This document shows positions 10,834-23,941 of a DNA stretch of 64,000 nucleotides, piece by piece. The position numbers and the translations under genes were made by a program. The DNA is from Cannabis sativa (Eukaryota > Streptophyta > Magnoliopsida > Rosales > Cannabaceae). Each line of letters begins with the position of its first letter. Position 1 is the stretch's first letter. The stretch is from positions 32,351,323-32,415,322 of the forward strand of contig NC_083602.1 of the NCBI RefSeq assembly GCF_029168945.1. Reading direction: 5' to 3'. The notes below the pieces were generated by a model. The model searched no databases. It had not been told where the DNA came from and saw only the letters and a program-made list of their open reading frames with translations.

Positions 10834-12722
10834 AGTTGAAATTATTTTACCAGGATCTTAGATCTACTCACAAGTATGTTGATTAACACCCTAAATATGA
10901 ACTTTCTAAAACGATGAAATAAACACATATAAAGTTTAGGAAACCTTATATTGGGTGCAGCAGAATTAAATGACTCCTTCCGTTCAGATCTCTAACCCTT
11001 GTATCCTTTCTGTAGCAGAGTATTATCAAGATCTGAACCGGGATCTCTTTCTCTGAATCTTTGATGCTGAAACTCCTTTGCTGATGATCTTTCTTCACGA
11101 TCTTCCTCACTATGATTAAGGTGTTGCTTGCTGTGTGTGGGCACTACTCTAATCACTAAGGCGTTTCGAAATTATCAAGGAAGAAGAGAGAGAGAGGGTG
11201 GCGGCCAAGGTAGAGAGAGAAAGGCTTAGGTTTTTCTGAATCAGAAGTGTAATTTTCCTGAAGCCTTCACTACCTATTTATAGCATTCCACTAGGGTTAG
11301 GTTTGAATTATTTGGCATTAAAATAATGAAAATATCAGTTTAAATTGCCTACAAAAGTGGTCGGCCATGGCTTATTGGGTTTGGGCCTTGCTTTTTGCAA
11401 TTTTGCAATTTTAACACTTTTGTATCTGATTTTCTCAAAAACGCCAATTTTCTAATTCAGCCATTTAAATGCCAATTCTAACTATTTCATAACTATAAAT
11501 AATTATTAAATAATATTGTCATTTATCATATTTATTAATTGAACCATAAAAAGTATCATATTTAACAAATGTGCCCCTAATAACTCTTTCTTTACAATTT
11601 CGCCCTTACTTAGTGAAAATTTCACAAATAGACATAGTCTAATTTGAGAATTATAATTGATTAATCAAAACCAATTACATGAGTCTTACAAACAATATTA
11701 TCTCAACTAGTGCGGGGACCATGGGTCTATATAGCCGAGCTTCCAATAAGTAGATCAAGAATTTAGCACTAAAATTCACTAACTTATTAATTCTTCGTTG
11801 AATTCACGCATAGAACTTAGAATTGCACTCTCAGTATATAGAATGCTCTATATGTTCCACCACATAGACGCATCATAAGTTATCCATTGTTATAATCCTA
11901 ATTTGATCAATGATCCTCTATATGAATGATCTACACTGTAAAGGGATTAGATTACCGTAACACCCTACTATGTATTTTATCCTTAAAACACTTGACCCTG
12001 TATAAATGATATTTCAGCTTATGTGAAATGAGTACTCCACCATTTATGTTCGTTTGGTCAAGCTCGAAGGAGATCATCCTTTGCTTACTATTCGCCAGAT
12101 AGAAGCTATAGATTCCATGTTTATGTTAGCGCTCCCACTCAATTGCACTACCGTGTTCCCTAAATGTACGTATCACCCTGACCTAAAATTAGGCTTAACT
12201 AACAAATTAAAGAACACGAATAGCCTTTCAAGATTGAGCCTAATCATAACAGGATTAAGAACATTTGATCTAGGATCAATTTGGCGATATTGACTTGAAT
12301 AGATTTTACGGTAAGTTTAATTAAATCTAAGTCAAAGTTCAATATCGGTCCCTTTCGATGCATACTCCATGCATCCAACCTGAGCTTTACTTTAACCAAT
12401 GTTCTGGAAATAACATAGTATTTCTCCAAATGCAAGTAAACTCTTGTTGTAGATTATCATATCAGTAAAACCCTGTGTTTGATAAATCTAGGAAACTTTA
12501 TTCACATAGTCATGTTTACTTTCCAATGTGATGACAACACAATAAACAGGATCAAGTATGTGAAAAGGGTTTAAGATGAATTTATAAATCAAATAGACAT
12601 GCAATTGATAAAGTGAACCAAAAGATACACAAATGAATGAAAAATACTTCTGTTTCTTTATTGATGTTGAATAAAATAGATTACATTGAAATGGAGTTTT
12701 ATTTAGGGCATAAAACCCAACA
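10834..12722 (-). mobile_element. E3 3' LTR (Copia, 1889 bp)
   Basis: It runs from a slightly damaged end (AGTTGAAAT instead of TGTTGGAAT) to CCCAACA and is followed by a PPT, so it is the 3' LTR of a minus-strand element. It closely matches the E1 LTR. TATAAATAGG on the minus strand at about 11274-11283 is the likely promoter core. It interrupts the first codons of the E2 gag. Confidence 0.9.
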
Positions 12723-12735
12723 AACTCCCACTTGC
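12723..12735 (-). other. Polypurine tract of E3
   Basis: GCAAGTGGGAGTT on the minus strand, directly against the LTR. It confirms the orientation and follows shortly after the pol stop codon. Confidence 0.85.
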
Positions 12736-12751
12736 ACTAATATAAAACTAA

Positions 12752-14683
12752 TCAGTACATATCAATTAATCCTAAATTCTGACGGTGCTTTTCAAAGGCT
12801 GTCACGACCAAGACTTTGGTAAATGGATCAACTAGGTTGTCCTCTGTGTCAACTTTCTCAACTAGTACATCCCCTCTTGCCACGTATTCTCTGATAATGT
12901 GATACTTCCTTTCAATGTGTTTGCTTCTCTTGTGGGTTCGAGGTTCTTTACTGTTTGCTATTGCTCCATTGTTATCACAAAGTAGGACCAGAGTTTTTTC
13001 CATTTCAGGAACAACACCTATACTGGTGAAGAACTTTCTTAGCCAGACAAGTTCTTTAGCAGCTTTGGCTGCTGCTATGTATTCAGCTTCCATAGTTGAG
13101 TCTGATATCGCGGTTTGTTTAGCACTTCTCCAAACCACTGCTCCACCCCCAAGAGTAAACACCATCCCAGATGTAGATTTCTTGTCTTCAAGACTTGCCT
13201 GGAAATCTGAATCAGTGTAGCCTATGGGATTTAAAGCACCACCCTTGTAAACTAACACAAGATTCCTTGTACTCTTCAAGTATTTCAGAATATACTTAAC
13301 TGCATTCCAATGTTCATGTCCTGGATTAGACTGATACCTGCTCACGATTCCAACTGCATAACAGATGTCAGGTCTAGTGCATAGCATTGCATACATTAAA
13401 CTTCCAACTGCAGAGGCATAGGGAATTTTTGCCATGTCCTCTATCTCTTGAGGATCAGTCGGAGACTGTTCCTTAGATAGACGAACACCATATCTAGAAG
13501 GCATGTTTGCCCCATTGGTGTTATTCATGGAGAATCTCTCTAAGACTTTGTCTATGTAGGTTGTTTGAGAGAGAGCAAGAGATCTGTTCTTCCGATTTCT
13601 AATAATCTGAATACCAAGAACATAGGCTGCTTCACCCAAATCTTTCATATCGAATTGAGTGTTGAGCCATTCCTTGATGTGAGTTATTTTCTTGACATTG
13701 TTTCCAATAATCAAAATGTCATCAACATAAAGGATCAGGAATACTACTATTTGGTCTTCCTTGAGTTGGTAAACACAAGGTTCATCTTCATTCTGAAGAA
13801 AGCCGTAGGTCTTGATAATTTCATCAAACCTTTTGTTCCATGAGCGAGAAGCTTGCTTAAGTCCATAGATAGACCTATTTAATTTGCAAACTTTCTTTTC
13901 CTGCCCAGGAAGAACATAACCTTCTGGTTGCTCCATATAGATGGTTTCTTCAAGTACCCCATTAAGGAAGGCAGTCTTGACATCCATTTGCCAGATTTCA
14001 TAATCGAAAGCAGCAGCTATGGAGACAAGAATTCGGATGGATTTGAGCATGGCTACAGGACTAAAAGTTTCCTCATAGTCCACGCCTTCTCTTTGGGTAT
14101 AACCCTTGGCTACAAGTCTAGCTTTAAAAGTTTCGACTTCGCCTATAACTCCTCTTTTCTTCTTGTAAACCCACTTGCATCCTATCGGATGATAGTCGTC
14201 AGGTGCGTCTACATATTCCCAGACTTTGTTCTTTTTCATGGAATCCATTTCTGAATCCATGCCGGCCGACCATCGTTTCCGTTGCGGACTAGCCATTGCC
14301 TGTTTATAGGTTAATGGATCGTCATCAATACCGTCACCTACGACCATATTGATTTCACCATCCAAGCCATAACGAGCAGGTTTTGTTGAAACCCTCCCAC
14401 TACGACGAGGTGCGGTGATCTTCTGAACAGAAACTTTAGTAGTAGATTTCTCAGTTTGTTCAACTAAGGGAGTGGGATTGTCTTCTTCACGAGTGGAAGA
14501 GGACAAAACATTGGAAGGACTTAAATCTAAAAGCATTTCCTCCAATACTACTTTACTTTCTGATTTGAAATTCTTAATAAAGTCATCTTCAAGGAAAGTT
14601 GCGTTTGTAGAAACAAACACTTTATCATCCTTGCGACTATAAAATAGTCCACCCCTAGTCTCTTTAGAATTACCGACAAACAT
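12752..14683 (-). CDS. pol: E3 Copia pol: reverse transcriptase and RNase H (643-codon frame)
   Basis: This frame holds the complete C-terminal half of a Copia polyprotein. A linker (1-120) is followed by the RVT_2 reverse transcriptase (about 145-390). Visible catalytic residues are Asp234 in [12 protein letters not shown] and YVDD at 319-322. The RNase H domain (about 480-615) shows D491 in GYTDSDF, MEAEY at 531-535, CDNNGA at 569-574 and the [12 protein letters not shown] segment. The frame ends with the usual GLIDMY-type terminus just before the PPT. The lineage looks Tork/TAR-like. It is separated from the upstream integrase part by one in-frame stop (near 14687), so the intact polyprotein is not made. 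The first Met is internal to the ancestral frame. Confidence 0.93.
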   Translation of the reverse strand: MFVGNSKETRGGLFYSRKDDKVFVSTNATFLEDDFIKNFKSESKVVLEEMLLDLSPSNVLSSSTREEDNPTPLVEQTEKSTTKVSVQKITAPRRSGRVSTKPARYGLDGEINMVVGDGIDDDPLTYKQAMASPQRKRWSAGMDSEMDSMKKNKVWEYVDAPDDYHPIGCKWVYKKKRGVIGEVETFKARLVAKGYTQREGVDYEETFSPVAMLKSIRILVSIAAAFDYEIWQMDVKTAFLNGVLEETIYMEQPEGYVLPGQEKKVCKLNRSIYGLKQASRSWNKRFDEIIKTYGFLQNEDEPCVYQLKEDQIVVFLILYVDDILIIGNNVKKITHIKEWLNTQFDMKDLGEAAYVLGIQIIRNRKNRSLALSQTTYIDKVLERFSMNNTNGANMPSRYGVRLSKEQSPTDPQEIEDMAKIPYASAVGSLMYAMLCTRPDICYAVGIVSRYQSNPGHEHWNAVKYILKYLKSTRNLVLVYKGGALNPIGYTDSDFQASLEDKKSTSGMVFTLGGGAVVWRSAKQTAISDSTMEAEYIAAAKAAKELVWLRKFFTSIGVVPEMEKTLVLLCDNNGAIANSKEPRTHKRSKHIERKYHIIREYVARGDVLVEKVDTEDNLVDPFTKVLVVTAFEKHRQNLGLIDMY

Positions 14684-14689
14684 GCAAAC

Positions 14690-14920
14690 TTAAGTTCGTG
14701 ACTCAAGTTTGTCGTCTTTCTTTCTTAAGACATGAGCAGGGCACCCCCAAATTCGGTAATGGTGTAAACTAGGTGTATCACCAATCCATTGTTCTAAGGG
14801 TGTCTTAGGGATTGATTTAGATGGAACAACATTTAAAATGAGGGTTGCCATCTGAATTGCATATCCCCAGAAGGACGTAGGTAGAGTTGAAAAACTAAGA
14901 ATAGACCTAACCATTTCCAA
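14690..14920 (-). pseudogene. pol: E3 pol: integrase C-terminal part between two lesions
   Basis: This 76-codon frame continues the integrase core, including the SFWGYA(I/V) segment typical of Copia integrases and the start of the GKD/C-terminal region. It is cut from the upstream integrase by a one-base frameshift near 15000 and from the reverse transcriptase by a stop codon near 14687. These are the only two lesions I see in pol, which points to fairly recent inactivation. Confidence 0.85.
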
Positions 14921-14976
14921 AAGCGTGCGATTCCGTCTTTCTGCAACTCCATTTTTCTGTGGAGTGCTAGGGGCGG

Positions 14977-16110
14977 TTAATTGGGATTCAATTCCAAGTT
15001 AATTAAATGATCTTTGAACTGCATATCCATATATTCTCCACCCCTATCAGTTCGCAAGATCTTTAATGATGTACCTAATTGGTTTTGGGCCAAAGCATGA
15101 AATTCTTGAAACTTTGCAAATGTTTCAGATTTCTTATGCATAAGGTAAATATGTCCATATCTCGAGTAATCGTCAATGAAAGTGACAAAGTACTCATAAC
15201 CACCTCGGGCTTTGACATTCAAAGGTCCGCAGACATCGGAATGCACTAACCCTAGGGGTTGTTTGGCACGCTCTCCCTTTATAGAGAAAGAACATTTGGT
15301 CATCTTTCCTTCTAGGCAAGATTCGCAAACAGGTAATTCACCTAAGACGATATTTTTCAATGGATCGTCTTTGGTTAGCCTGTTTAGTCTGTCATAGCCA
15401 ATGTGACCCAAACGTAAATGCCATAGATATGTTTCATTATCATCAACGATCTTTTGCTTTTTGTGGTTTCTAGGCTTAGCTACTTTAAAAAGTTCGTTAT
15501 GTAGGGCAAATGGTGTTTCTGGTCTAAGAACATAAAGCCCCTGTTCCATGGATGCAACACAAATTTGAATGTCATTTCGAGAAATGGTAGAACCAGAACT
15601 CGAAAAATCTAATTTGTATTGTTGCAATTGTAAGCATGAAACAGAAACCAAGTTTCTACTGAAATTTGGAATGTATAAGACATTGTCTAATTCCAAAATT
15701 CTATTTTGAAACTTGAGTTTGGCTTTTCCTCTAGCTCTAACCGAAACCATTTCGCCATTACCAACTTTAAGTTTCAACTCTCCGGATTTCAAATAATTCC
15801 AATTCTCAAGCAATTGCAATGAAAAACTTACATGATTTGTAGACCCAGAATCAAGAATCCAAATGGATTTATCATTCTCTAACACACATGATTCGAAGAC
15901 TAAAGCAATACTGCTTATTCGTTTGTTAATTGTTGTTCTTGCTGGTTCATTTTGTTGTGAAGTATAACTTGAGGAAGTGGAATCACTTTCTCTTATCTTC
16001 TCAACTAAGCTTGAAGTAGTAGGATTTATGGAGTTATGAACTATTTGCTCTTCAGAGTGAACAATTCCCAGCTTACCTGCTTTTTGGAATTTAAAGTTCA
16101 TCATGAGCAT
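14977..16110 (-). CDS. pol: E3 Copia pol: protease and integrase core (377-codon frame)
   Basis: In order the frame shows a 75-residue unmatched N-terminus, a pepsin-like retroviral protease (active-site motif ILDSGSTNH near residue 85), a GAG-pre-integrase zinc-binding domain (HLRLGH...CESCLEGK, about 230-270) and the rve integrase core (HSDVCGP...FIDDYSR...RTDRGGEY, so D-D-E acidic residues can be seen). The frame ends by a one-base deletion near 15000, just after the DRGGEY motif. No capsid or CCHC zinc knuckle precedes the protease, so this element has no gag. Start choice is uncertain because the ancestral frame would have continued from Gag. Confidence 0.9.
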   Translation of the reverse strand: MLMMNFKFQKAGKLGIVHSEEQIVHNSINPTTSSLVEKIRESDSTSSSYTSQQNEPARTTINKRISSIALVFESCVLENDKSIWILDSGSTNHVSFSLQLLENWNYLKSGELKLKVGNGEMVSVRARGKAKLKFQNRILELDNVLYIPNFSRNLVSVSCLQLQQYKLDFSSSGSTISRNDIQICVASMEQGLYVLRPETPFALHNELFKVAKPRNHKKQKIVDDNETYLWHLRLGHIGYDRLNRLTKDDPLKNIVLGELPVCESCLEGKMTKCSFSIKGERAKQPLGLVHSDVCGPLNVKARGGYEYFVTFIDDYSRYGHIYLMHKKSETFAKFQEFHALAQNQLGTSLKILRTDRGGEYMDMQFKDHLINLELNPN

Positions 16111-18776
16111 ATGTGAAGTATTACTCTGATAAGGAGTTTATAACTTCAAGTTCAATTGCTAAGATATTAACAAGAAGTGGAATGGGAAGAGGATTATAGA
16201 CACTACAACACATCAATAAAACAGAAGTAAGGTTTTGGTTCAAAATTCATACACAAGTTCAGAAAATAACAAGTAATGACATATGTTATGGAAATACTAA
16301 ATCTAACATAGTTTATTTTCCAAGGTTTCTAACATAATGAAATACAGTGTCCCGGTAGGCGAGAGTCAAAGATAACATTAGTTGAATAGAGTTGTCAGCT
16401 CATCTAAAATTAAAACATTTTAGCAACCTTTTATTCGATCAAAATGAGAATCTAACGTTGTCCCGGTAGGCGAGAGTCAAGGTTATTCTCATTTTATGAG
16501 CTTCCACCATTGTTTCATGTTTTATGAGTTTATCTCTAAGTAGTCACCGTAGGGGAGAGTCTAAATAGAGACGAAAACTCACAAAACACTTATCAACTGA
16601 AATCTTACGGTGTTAAAAGTGTTTAACGAATAACCATCCATATGGGGACGAAGTCTAGCGTCACAAGGTTATATTGAAAACATTTAACTATTGTAAGACC
16701 AACAATGGAGATCGAATATCTTTTGATTAAAAACTCATTATTTAAAATAATATATGTATTTTGTATAATCATTTTATTCGATATTATAATAATGAAAAAT
16801 TACAAATTAATGTTGGTTTAAATAAAAACAACTTCAATTAATTTTCAATTATTTTTTTTAATTCAAAAAATAAATTCGAATAAATATCGAACAAGTTCCA
16901 TAATATAATAATGAAAAATTACAAATCAAAATTGATTTAAATAAAAAATCAATTTTAATTAAATTTCAATTATTATTTAAATTCGAAAAATAAATTCGAA
17001 TAATAAATGGAACAAATTTGAAAATATATTGTTTAAGTTGTTTTAGAATAATCTAAAAAAATCAACTTAAATATCTTTCAAATCAGATTTAATTAAATTA
17101 AAATTAAGTTAAAACCACTTAATTTGAAGATATTCCATTTTAAGTTAATATTCGAAAAGATATTAACCTAAAAAATATCTAAAATATTCTATTTTAAATT
17201 AATATTCGAAAAGATATTAACTTTAAAAAAATATCTTAAAGAATCTTAATAACCAATGCCTAAAATTCCTCAACTTAATTTTAAAATTTTAAATCCAAAA
17301 GATATTCAGATTTAAGTTGGTTAGTTGTAAATAACTAAATTTCAACTTAAATAGGAATATTTAATGAAAAATTTAAATTAAGCTTCAGAAAGAATCTAGA
17401 TGGTTATAATTCTATATTTAATTAAATACAAGAAAATACATATAGTTTAGCTTAGAATATAAAATTCTTTAAACTATAGTTTTCTTAAATTAATTTCAAA
17501 ATAAATGAAATTAATTATGTTGCTAATCAATTTTATTATGTTAAACTAGTGTAATTAACCTAGTACAGTTATTCAAATCAGGCAAATGGGCCTTCACAAT
17601 TGGGGTGGTTCATGTGAAGGGGTGATGGGTTCAGTATGTCGTACCCACTACTATGGCTCCAACCTCTCACACAAGGCCCAAAAGAGAGGAATTTAACCTT
17701 AAAATGAACAACTATTATTAATTGAATACGCCCAAAAACTAAATGGGCCTAAATAAAATCTATCAAGAACTATGATAATTTATTTAGCAACAACAACCTA
17801 TATGCATCTATAATGAAAGTAAACACATAGGCTCACACATGCACACTTTGGATGGGTCCTATCATGTTGCTAGGTCATACACCGATGAAAGAAGATTGTA
17901 AATATACCTGTTACAAATTATTTACTTGACCAAGGGAGCCATCAGATCATTAGATCTGGTAAAAAGTAACCATGGCTATTTGCAATCAAGTAATAATAGG
18001 TTTTGAAAACTTACAAACAAGCTAAAACACATACTCCTACAACAAGGTTAGTTGGATAGTTGGATGTAGGATTTATTTAATTTTACATTAAATAATTTCG
18101 AAAAATAATTAATTAAATAAAAAAAATCGAAAATTTTAAAAAATTTTGAAAAAAAAAATCGAAATAAAAAAATTTAAATTTAAAATTAAACCTACAATTT
18201 TGAAAAATTAGGTTTCAACCAACCTAAATATCATTTCAAAATTTGCTAACTACTTTTAAAATTTAAATGTTATTTTATAAATAAAAATTAAATAAAAAAT
18301 TAAAAAAGATAAATGAATATCTTTTCAGATTTTAAATGTAATTTAAATAAATAAAATAACAAAATTTAAAAGTTAGCAAAATATCTTACATCTATTTAAA
18401 ATTATATGATTATAGTTATCTTATTTTAAATTTAAATAAGGTCAAATTATTTTAAAAAAAATAATTTAAAATATTTAAAATCTGACCTTAAATTTAAAAA
18501 TAAGATAAGATATAATCAAATTTAAAAATAAGATAGACTATTAAGCAAAAAAAAAGATAAATACTAACTATTTTAAATTCAAATTACACTAATATCTTGA
18601 ATTAAATTTAAAAAATATTAAATTAATTCATTATGATAATTATAATTGAATTAGGAATAGTAATAGTATAAATACAGAACTACACAAAAAATCGGAAGTT
18701 AATTCCATGAAAAAGCATGAAAAAACGAAGAAAAACGAAAAATTTGCGAGCTGTACGGGCAGTATGCATTGCATAC
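16111..18776 (-). mobile_element. E3 leader, 5' end missing
   Basis: This is the untranslated leader of E3. It carries the family landmarks in order on the minus strand: the AT-rich stretch, the GGGCC-flanked block near 17590-17700, the motif GACTCTCGCCTACCGGGAC twice (16460-16480 and 16349-16369), and a short segment leading to pol. Where E5 has gag there is only about 200 bp without coding sequence. The leader stops at 18776, at the end of the hairpin that in E1 lies at 634-660. The PBS and 5' LTR of E3 are therefore absent. Confidence 0.8.
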
Positions 18777-21700
18777 AGACAGTTATATCAATGTCCCGTT
18801 TAGGCGAGAGTCAAAGCTATCATCCATTGAATAGAGTTGTCAGCTCATCTAAAATGACAAACATTCTAGCAACCTTTTATTCGATCGAAAAGAGAATCCG
18901 ACGTTGTCCCGTTTAGGCGAGAGTCAATGTCATTCTTATTTCATGAGCTTCCACCATTGTTTCATACGTTTGTAAGTCTTATACAGTCGCCACCATTAGG
19001 GTGATCAATACTAATATAAAACACTTACAAATATACTTATCTTTCGAGATTAAACGGCGCTAACTTGCTAATGAACGTTCCTCCATTAGAGAGGATTACT
19101 CACTAAAACAAAAGCTATGTAAAACCAACAATGGAGATCGAATATCTTAACAATAATAAAGCTCATTATTTAAAATGTATTTTCTTCTATTATTTATTTA
19201 TTTTAAAAATATATATTTATTTAGTTAAATTTTAAATTTAGAATAAAGTTCTAAATGAAATTGAATTTAATATTTCTAAAATTAAACTTAGATGGTTAAG
19301 AAAATAAAATGAATTATTTCCATTTTAGTATTAATTTTCCAATAAATATTAAGAAAATTACTTGATTTAAGTTGTATTAATTTAAATTAATTTGCAACTC
19401 AAATTTAAATTTTCTATAAATATATATATTGTATTTCGAAAAAATTAAAGTATAAAATTATACAATTTTCGAAATACATTAAAAAAAAATAAATTAATCT
19501 TTACTAGGAAAAATACTTCAAGCAAGAATACTATCTATCTAGATTTTCTTTGACTAATTAATTCTATTTCTAATAATAATATATTTTAGTTCCTTTATTA
19601 ATCATTAAATGAAAAAATAATTGATTTAAGTTGATTCAAAAATTAATTAAATAAATAATTAATTTACAATTTTAATCTATTTTTCAAGAGAAATTCAAAA
19701 TCATCTTGCATAATCAAATGCAATTTTGAAAATATTGATTAATAAAATAAATAAAATATATTTTGAAAATTATTCAAATTTAAGTTGTTAAAAAAAATTA
19801 TCAACATAAAATAATTTTCTATTTAATTAAATGTCTTGAAAATTACAATATTTAAGTATCATGATGAAAATCAACTTAGATATTTAATTTTTAATTTAAT
19901 TAAATGTATTAAATTCAAGAAATAAATAATTAAGTATAGAGAAGACTTAATTATTAATTTCCAGTTTAATACTAGGAAGAATATTCTTAACTTGAATTGT
20001 ACCAAAATTAATTTCACAATCAATGATATTTTCCTATTTTAATATTAGAAATAATAACTAGTATGGAAATAACTATCTAGAAAATATCAAAATTAGGTGG
20101 TAACTACCTAATTTAAGAATATTCCATTTTAAGTTTAAAATCAACTTAAAAAATATCTTAAGAATCTTCAATAACCAATTTCTAGAATTCTTCAACTTAA
20201 TATTAAATTCAAAGATATTCAAATTTAAGTTAATAAGGAAAATTAGTAATAACTAATTTATAACTTAAATAGGAATATTTAATGAAATAATAAAAGTAAG
20301 TTTCAGAAAGAATCTAGTTAGTTAAAATTCTTTATTTAATTAAATACAAGAAAAATACAAATATTTTATCTAGAAATAATATCTCAAAATAAGAGTGTTT
20401 TTCTTAAAATTAACTTTAAAATATTAAAATGAAAATTAATTTCATATATTTTAAAAGTTAATTATGTTGCTAATCAATTTTATTAGGTTAAACTAATTTA
20501 ATTAACCTAGTACAGTTATTCAAATCTGGCAAATGGGCTTTCACAATTGGGGTAGTTCATGTGAGGGGGAGCTGAGTTCAGTATGTCGTACCCACTTCTA
20601 TTGGCCCCCATCTCTCACACAAGGCCCAAAAGAGAGAAATTTAACCTTAAAATGAATAACTGTTATTAATTGAATAGGTTCAAAAACTAAGTGGACCTAA
20701 ATAAAATCTATCAGGGTGTGACATTTTATTTAGCAACAACCTATATGCATCTATAATCAAATAAACATATAGGCTCATACAGGCACACAGATTTGGATGG
20801 ACCCTATTATGTTACTAGGTCATACATAGATGAAAGAAGAATGTAAAGTTTACCTGTTACAAATTATTTACTTGACCTATTGACAATTGAACCATGGGTT
20901 AAAATCAGATCGATCTGTCAACAAGTTAACCATGGCAATTTAGATCAAGCAATAATAGGTTTTAGAAAAAATTTACAAACATTCTAAAACACATACTCCT
21001 GCAACAAGTTAGATTTGGATAGTTGGATGTAGGATTTATTTAATTTTAAATAATTAATTATATTTCGAAAATAATAAAATAAAAAAAATATTTTCGGTTT
21101 TTAAAATGAAGTAAAATAATATTTAAAATTGAACCTACAATTTTGAAAAATTAAGTTTTAAGTAACATAAATATCATTTCAAAAATAAATTTGCTAACTT
21201 ACCTTTTAAATCTCATGTTATTTTAAATTTAAATATTCAATAAGAAAAAGATAAATATATACCCTTTTCTGATTTTATAATTTAATTTAAGTAAAAATAA
21301 CAAAATTTAAAAGTTAACAAAAATATCTTATTTCCCTTTTTAAAATACCATGATTATAGTAATCTTATTCTAAATAAGGTCAAATTACTTAAAAAAAAAA
21401 ATATTTTATAAAAGGAATTTAATATCTGACCTTAGATTTAAAAATAAGATAAAATAATCAAATTTTAAAGAAAATAAGAAAAAAAAAGTAAGCAAAAATT
21501 GATTTTTACCTATTTTCAAATTCAAATTACACTAATATCTAAAATTAATTTTGAAAATTCAAATTAATTTATTTCTGATAATTAGATTTGAAATATGAAA
21601 AATAAAAATCAAAATACAAAACTACACAAAAAATCGGAAGTTAATTCCATGAAATAGCATGAAAAATCGAAGAAAACGAAGAAAATTGCACGCTGTACGG

Positions 21701-22013
21701 ATGGTATGCACAGCATACCACCCGCGCGCGCATGGGGAGTGATCTGCCGTGTTTCCACGGTGCTGGGAGGCTGCAAGCAGCCCTTCCGCGGGCGTGGGAA
21801 AGGTGATAACCACTTTGATTTTTCCCGATTTTCAAAAAATCATAACTAATTCAAATAAAATCGAAATCGAGTTCTGTAAAAACGTAAATTGCTTAATTTT
21901 TTCCAAACTATCCAATAAAAATAATTCCAGAAACAGATAATCAATTATTTTTTTCCAGAATTTTACAAACAAATCGTTTTAAGTCCAAATTTCTTGCAAG
22001 CAAATCAATTACC
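18777..22013 (-). mobile_element. E2 leader
   Basis: This untranslated leader belongs to E2 and runs to its PBS. It starts abruptly at the E3 junction; about 170 bp that should lie between it and gag (compare 59320-59490 in E5) are missing. It contains two copies of the GTCCCGTTTAGGCGAGAGTC motif (18793-18814, 18906-18927), two CTAAT-loop hairpins (18991-19003, 19080-19094), a conserved block at 20520-20640, a very AT-rich stretch, and the GC-rich hairpin block at 21690-21828. No coding region is supported. Confidence 0.82.
21690..21828 (-). other. GC-rich hairpin block in E2 leader
   Basis: A hairpin at 21698-21724 has arms CGGATGGTATGC and GCATACCACCCG around ACA. Compared with E1 (634-660), two base pairs changed on both arms together (C-G to T-A, A-T to G-C), with one remaining mismatch. 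A second hairpin at 21769-21782 is GGCTGC, AA, GCAGCC, and a small one lies at 21747-21760. This covariation supports pairing in RNA. Confidence 0.7.
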
Positions 22014-22014
22014 A

Positions 22015-22028
22015 TGGCTCTGATACCA
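22015..22028 (-). other. Primer binding site of E2
   Basis: TGGTATCAGAGCC on the minus strand, two bases from the 5' LTR. This is the exact classical initiator tRNA-Met PBS. Confidence 0.9.
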
Positions 22029-22030
22029 GT

Positions 22031-22341
22031 TGTTGGAATTATTTTACCATGATCTTAGATCTACTCAGAAGTATGTTGATTTAACAACCTAAATATGAAC
22101 TTCTAAAACGATAATAAATTAAACACATATAAAGTCAAGAAACCTTACAGTGGGTGCAACGGAATAATGTGTCTCCTTCCACTCAGATCTCTAACCCTTG
22201 ATTCCTTTCTATTGTAGAGTATAATCAAGATCTGAGCCCGAATGTCCTTCAGTTGGATGTGATCCTTCACAGTCTTCCAATCTATGATTGAGGTACTGTT
22301 TGCTGTGTGTGGGCACTACTCTCTCACTAAGGAATTCGAAA

Positions 22342-22419
<78 letters not shown>

Positions 22420-23941
22420 TATTGTGTTGATCGTGTGGTACAAGAGGAAGAGAAGAGGGTAGCTATATATAGAGAAAAGGGAAGCTCAACTTTCTAAAAT
22501 AAACAATTTCCTTAATTACTGAGTAATTGATTAACTGTCTTATTTGGTGTGATCCACCACTTTTCTTTAATAGATAGCTGCTAGATTTAGGTTAGTAATT
22601 ACTTGGCAATTAAAAAATTGAAAATAATAATTGGGAAACACAAATAAGTGGGCGACCATAGGTGTAATGGGCCTCACTTGGATTTTGCAGTTTCCACAAT
22701 TTTATTTCTATTTTCCCAAAAATGTCAATTTTCCAATTCTAACCATTTAAATGCCAAAACTAATTATTTAATAACTAAAATAGATTATTAAATAATATTG
22801 TCATTTAATATAATTATTAAAAAGACATATAGAGTCTCTTAATTAATAATTAAACCTAGAATCTCTTTTCTTTACAATTTCATCCCTGCTTAGTGAAAAT
22901 TCACAAATTAGACATAGTCTAACTTTTAGAATTATAATTGATTAAGCATAAATCAATTACTGAGTCTTACAAATAGTATGGTCTCAACTAGAATGGGGAC
23001 CATGGATCTATAGAGCATTGCACTCTTAGAACTTGGAATTGCACTCTCAGACTTATATAGAGCATTCTATATGTTCTACGATATAGGCATGCTATCTCAT
23101 TTAACCATTGTTATAATCTCAATGTGATCAAAGATCCTCTATATAGATGATTTACATCGAGATGGGATAAATTTACCATTTTCACCCCTCAATGTATTTG
23201 GCCCCTTAAAACACTTAGCTACCTGTAAATGATGTTTTAGTGATCTAAGATATAGTCACTGAAACAAGAGCTCATCCATTTACTTCTATTTAACTAAGCT
23301 CGAAGAGAATCATCACTTGACTTCTATACACCAGTAGAAGTTATAGATTCCATATTTATGTTCAGCACTCCCACTCAGTCATGCTATCATGTTCCCAAAA
23401 TATACGTATCACCCTGACCCAAAAGTAGGCTTAACTAATAAATCAAAGAACATGAATAACACTCCTGAGATTGATCCTAAGCATATCATGATTTAGATTC
23501 TTTTAATTTAAGATCAACTACTGATATTGACTTGGAAAGATACAACAGTAAGTTTATAATATCTTGACAAAGTTCAATATCGGTCCAGTCCAATGTATAC
23601 TCCATACATTCGAAGCTAGTATACTTTACCAATGTCTTGGAAAGAACATAACACTTACTCCAAGTGTAAGTATACTTCATCACTGATTATCACATCAGTG
23701 TAAATCCAAAACACTGATGAACAGGGACTTAGTCTTTTGAATCATATAATCACAATCACATTCCACTGTGTTGACAATATTGTAATTGTGAATGAATATA
23801 TGTTCCGGACTTAACTGATTTTGTGCATATATATTACACCATGAACATGAAAAATACATGTTAACATAAACCACTTCTATTCTCTTAAATTGATATCTAA
23901 TCAGATTTTAATGAGTTTTATTTAGGGCACAAAACCCAACA
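22031..23941 (-). mobile_element. E2 5' LTR (Copia, 1911 bp)
   Basis: It has TGTTGG...CCAACA ends with the PBS on its left, so it is the 5' LTR of the minus-strand element whose 3' LTR is 5852-7836. A CT microsatellite lies at 22343-22415 and a TATATATAG box near 22463-22472. About 75 bp present in the 3' LTR are deleted near 23010. The number of differences suggests E2 is clearly older than E5. Confidence 0.9.
22343..22415. repeat. (CT)n microsatellite inside E2 5' LTR
   Basis: About 36 CT units with one CTTT interruption near 22353. It is the counterpart of the longer pure tract in the 3' LTR. Confidence 0.95.
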
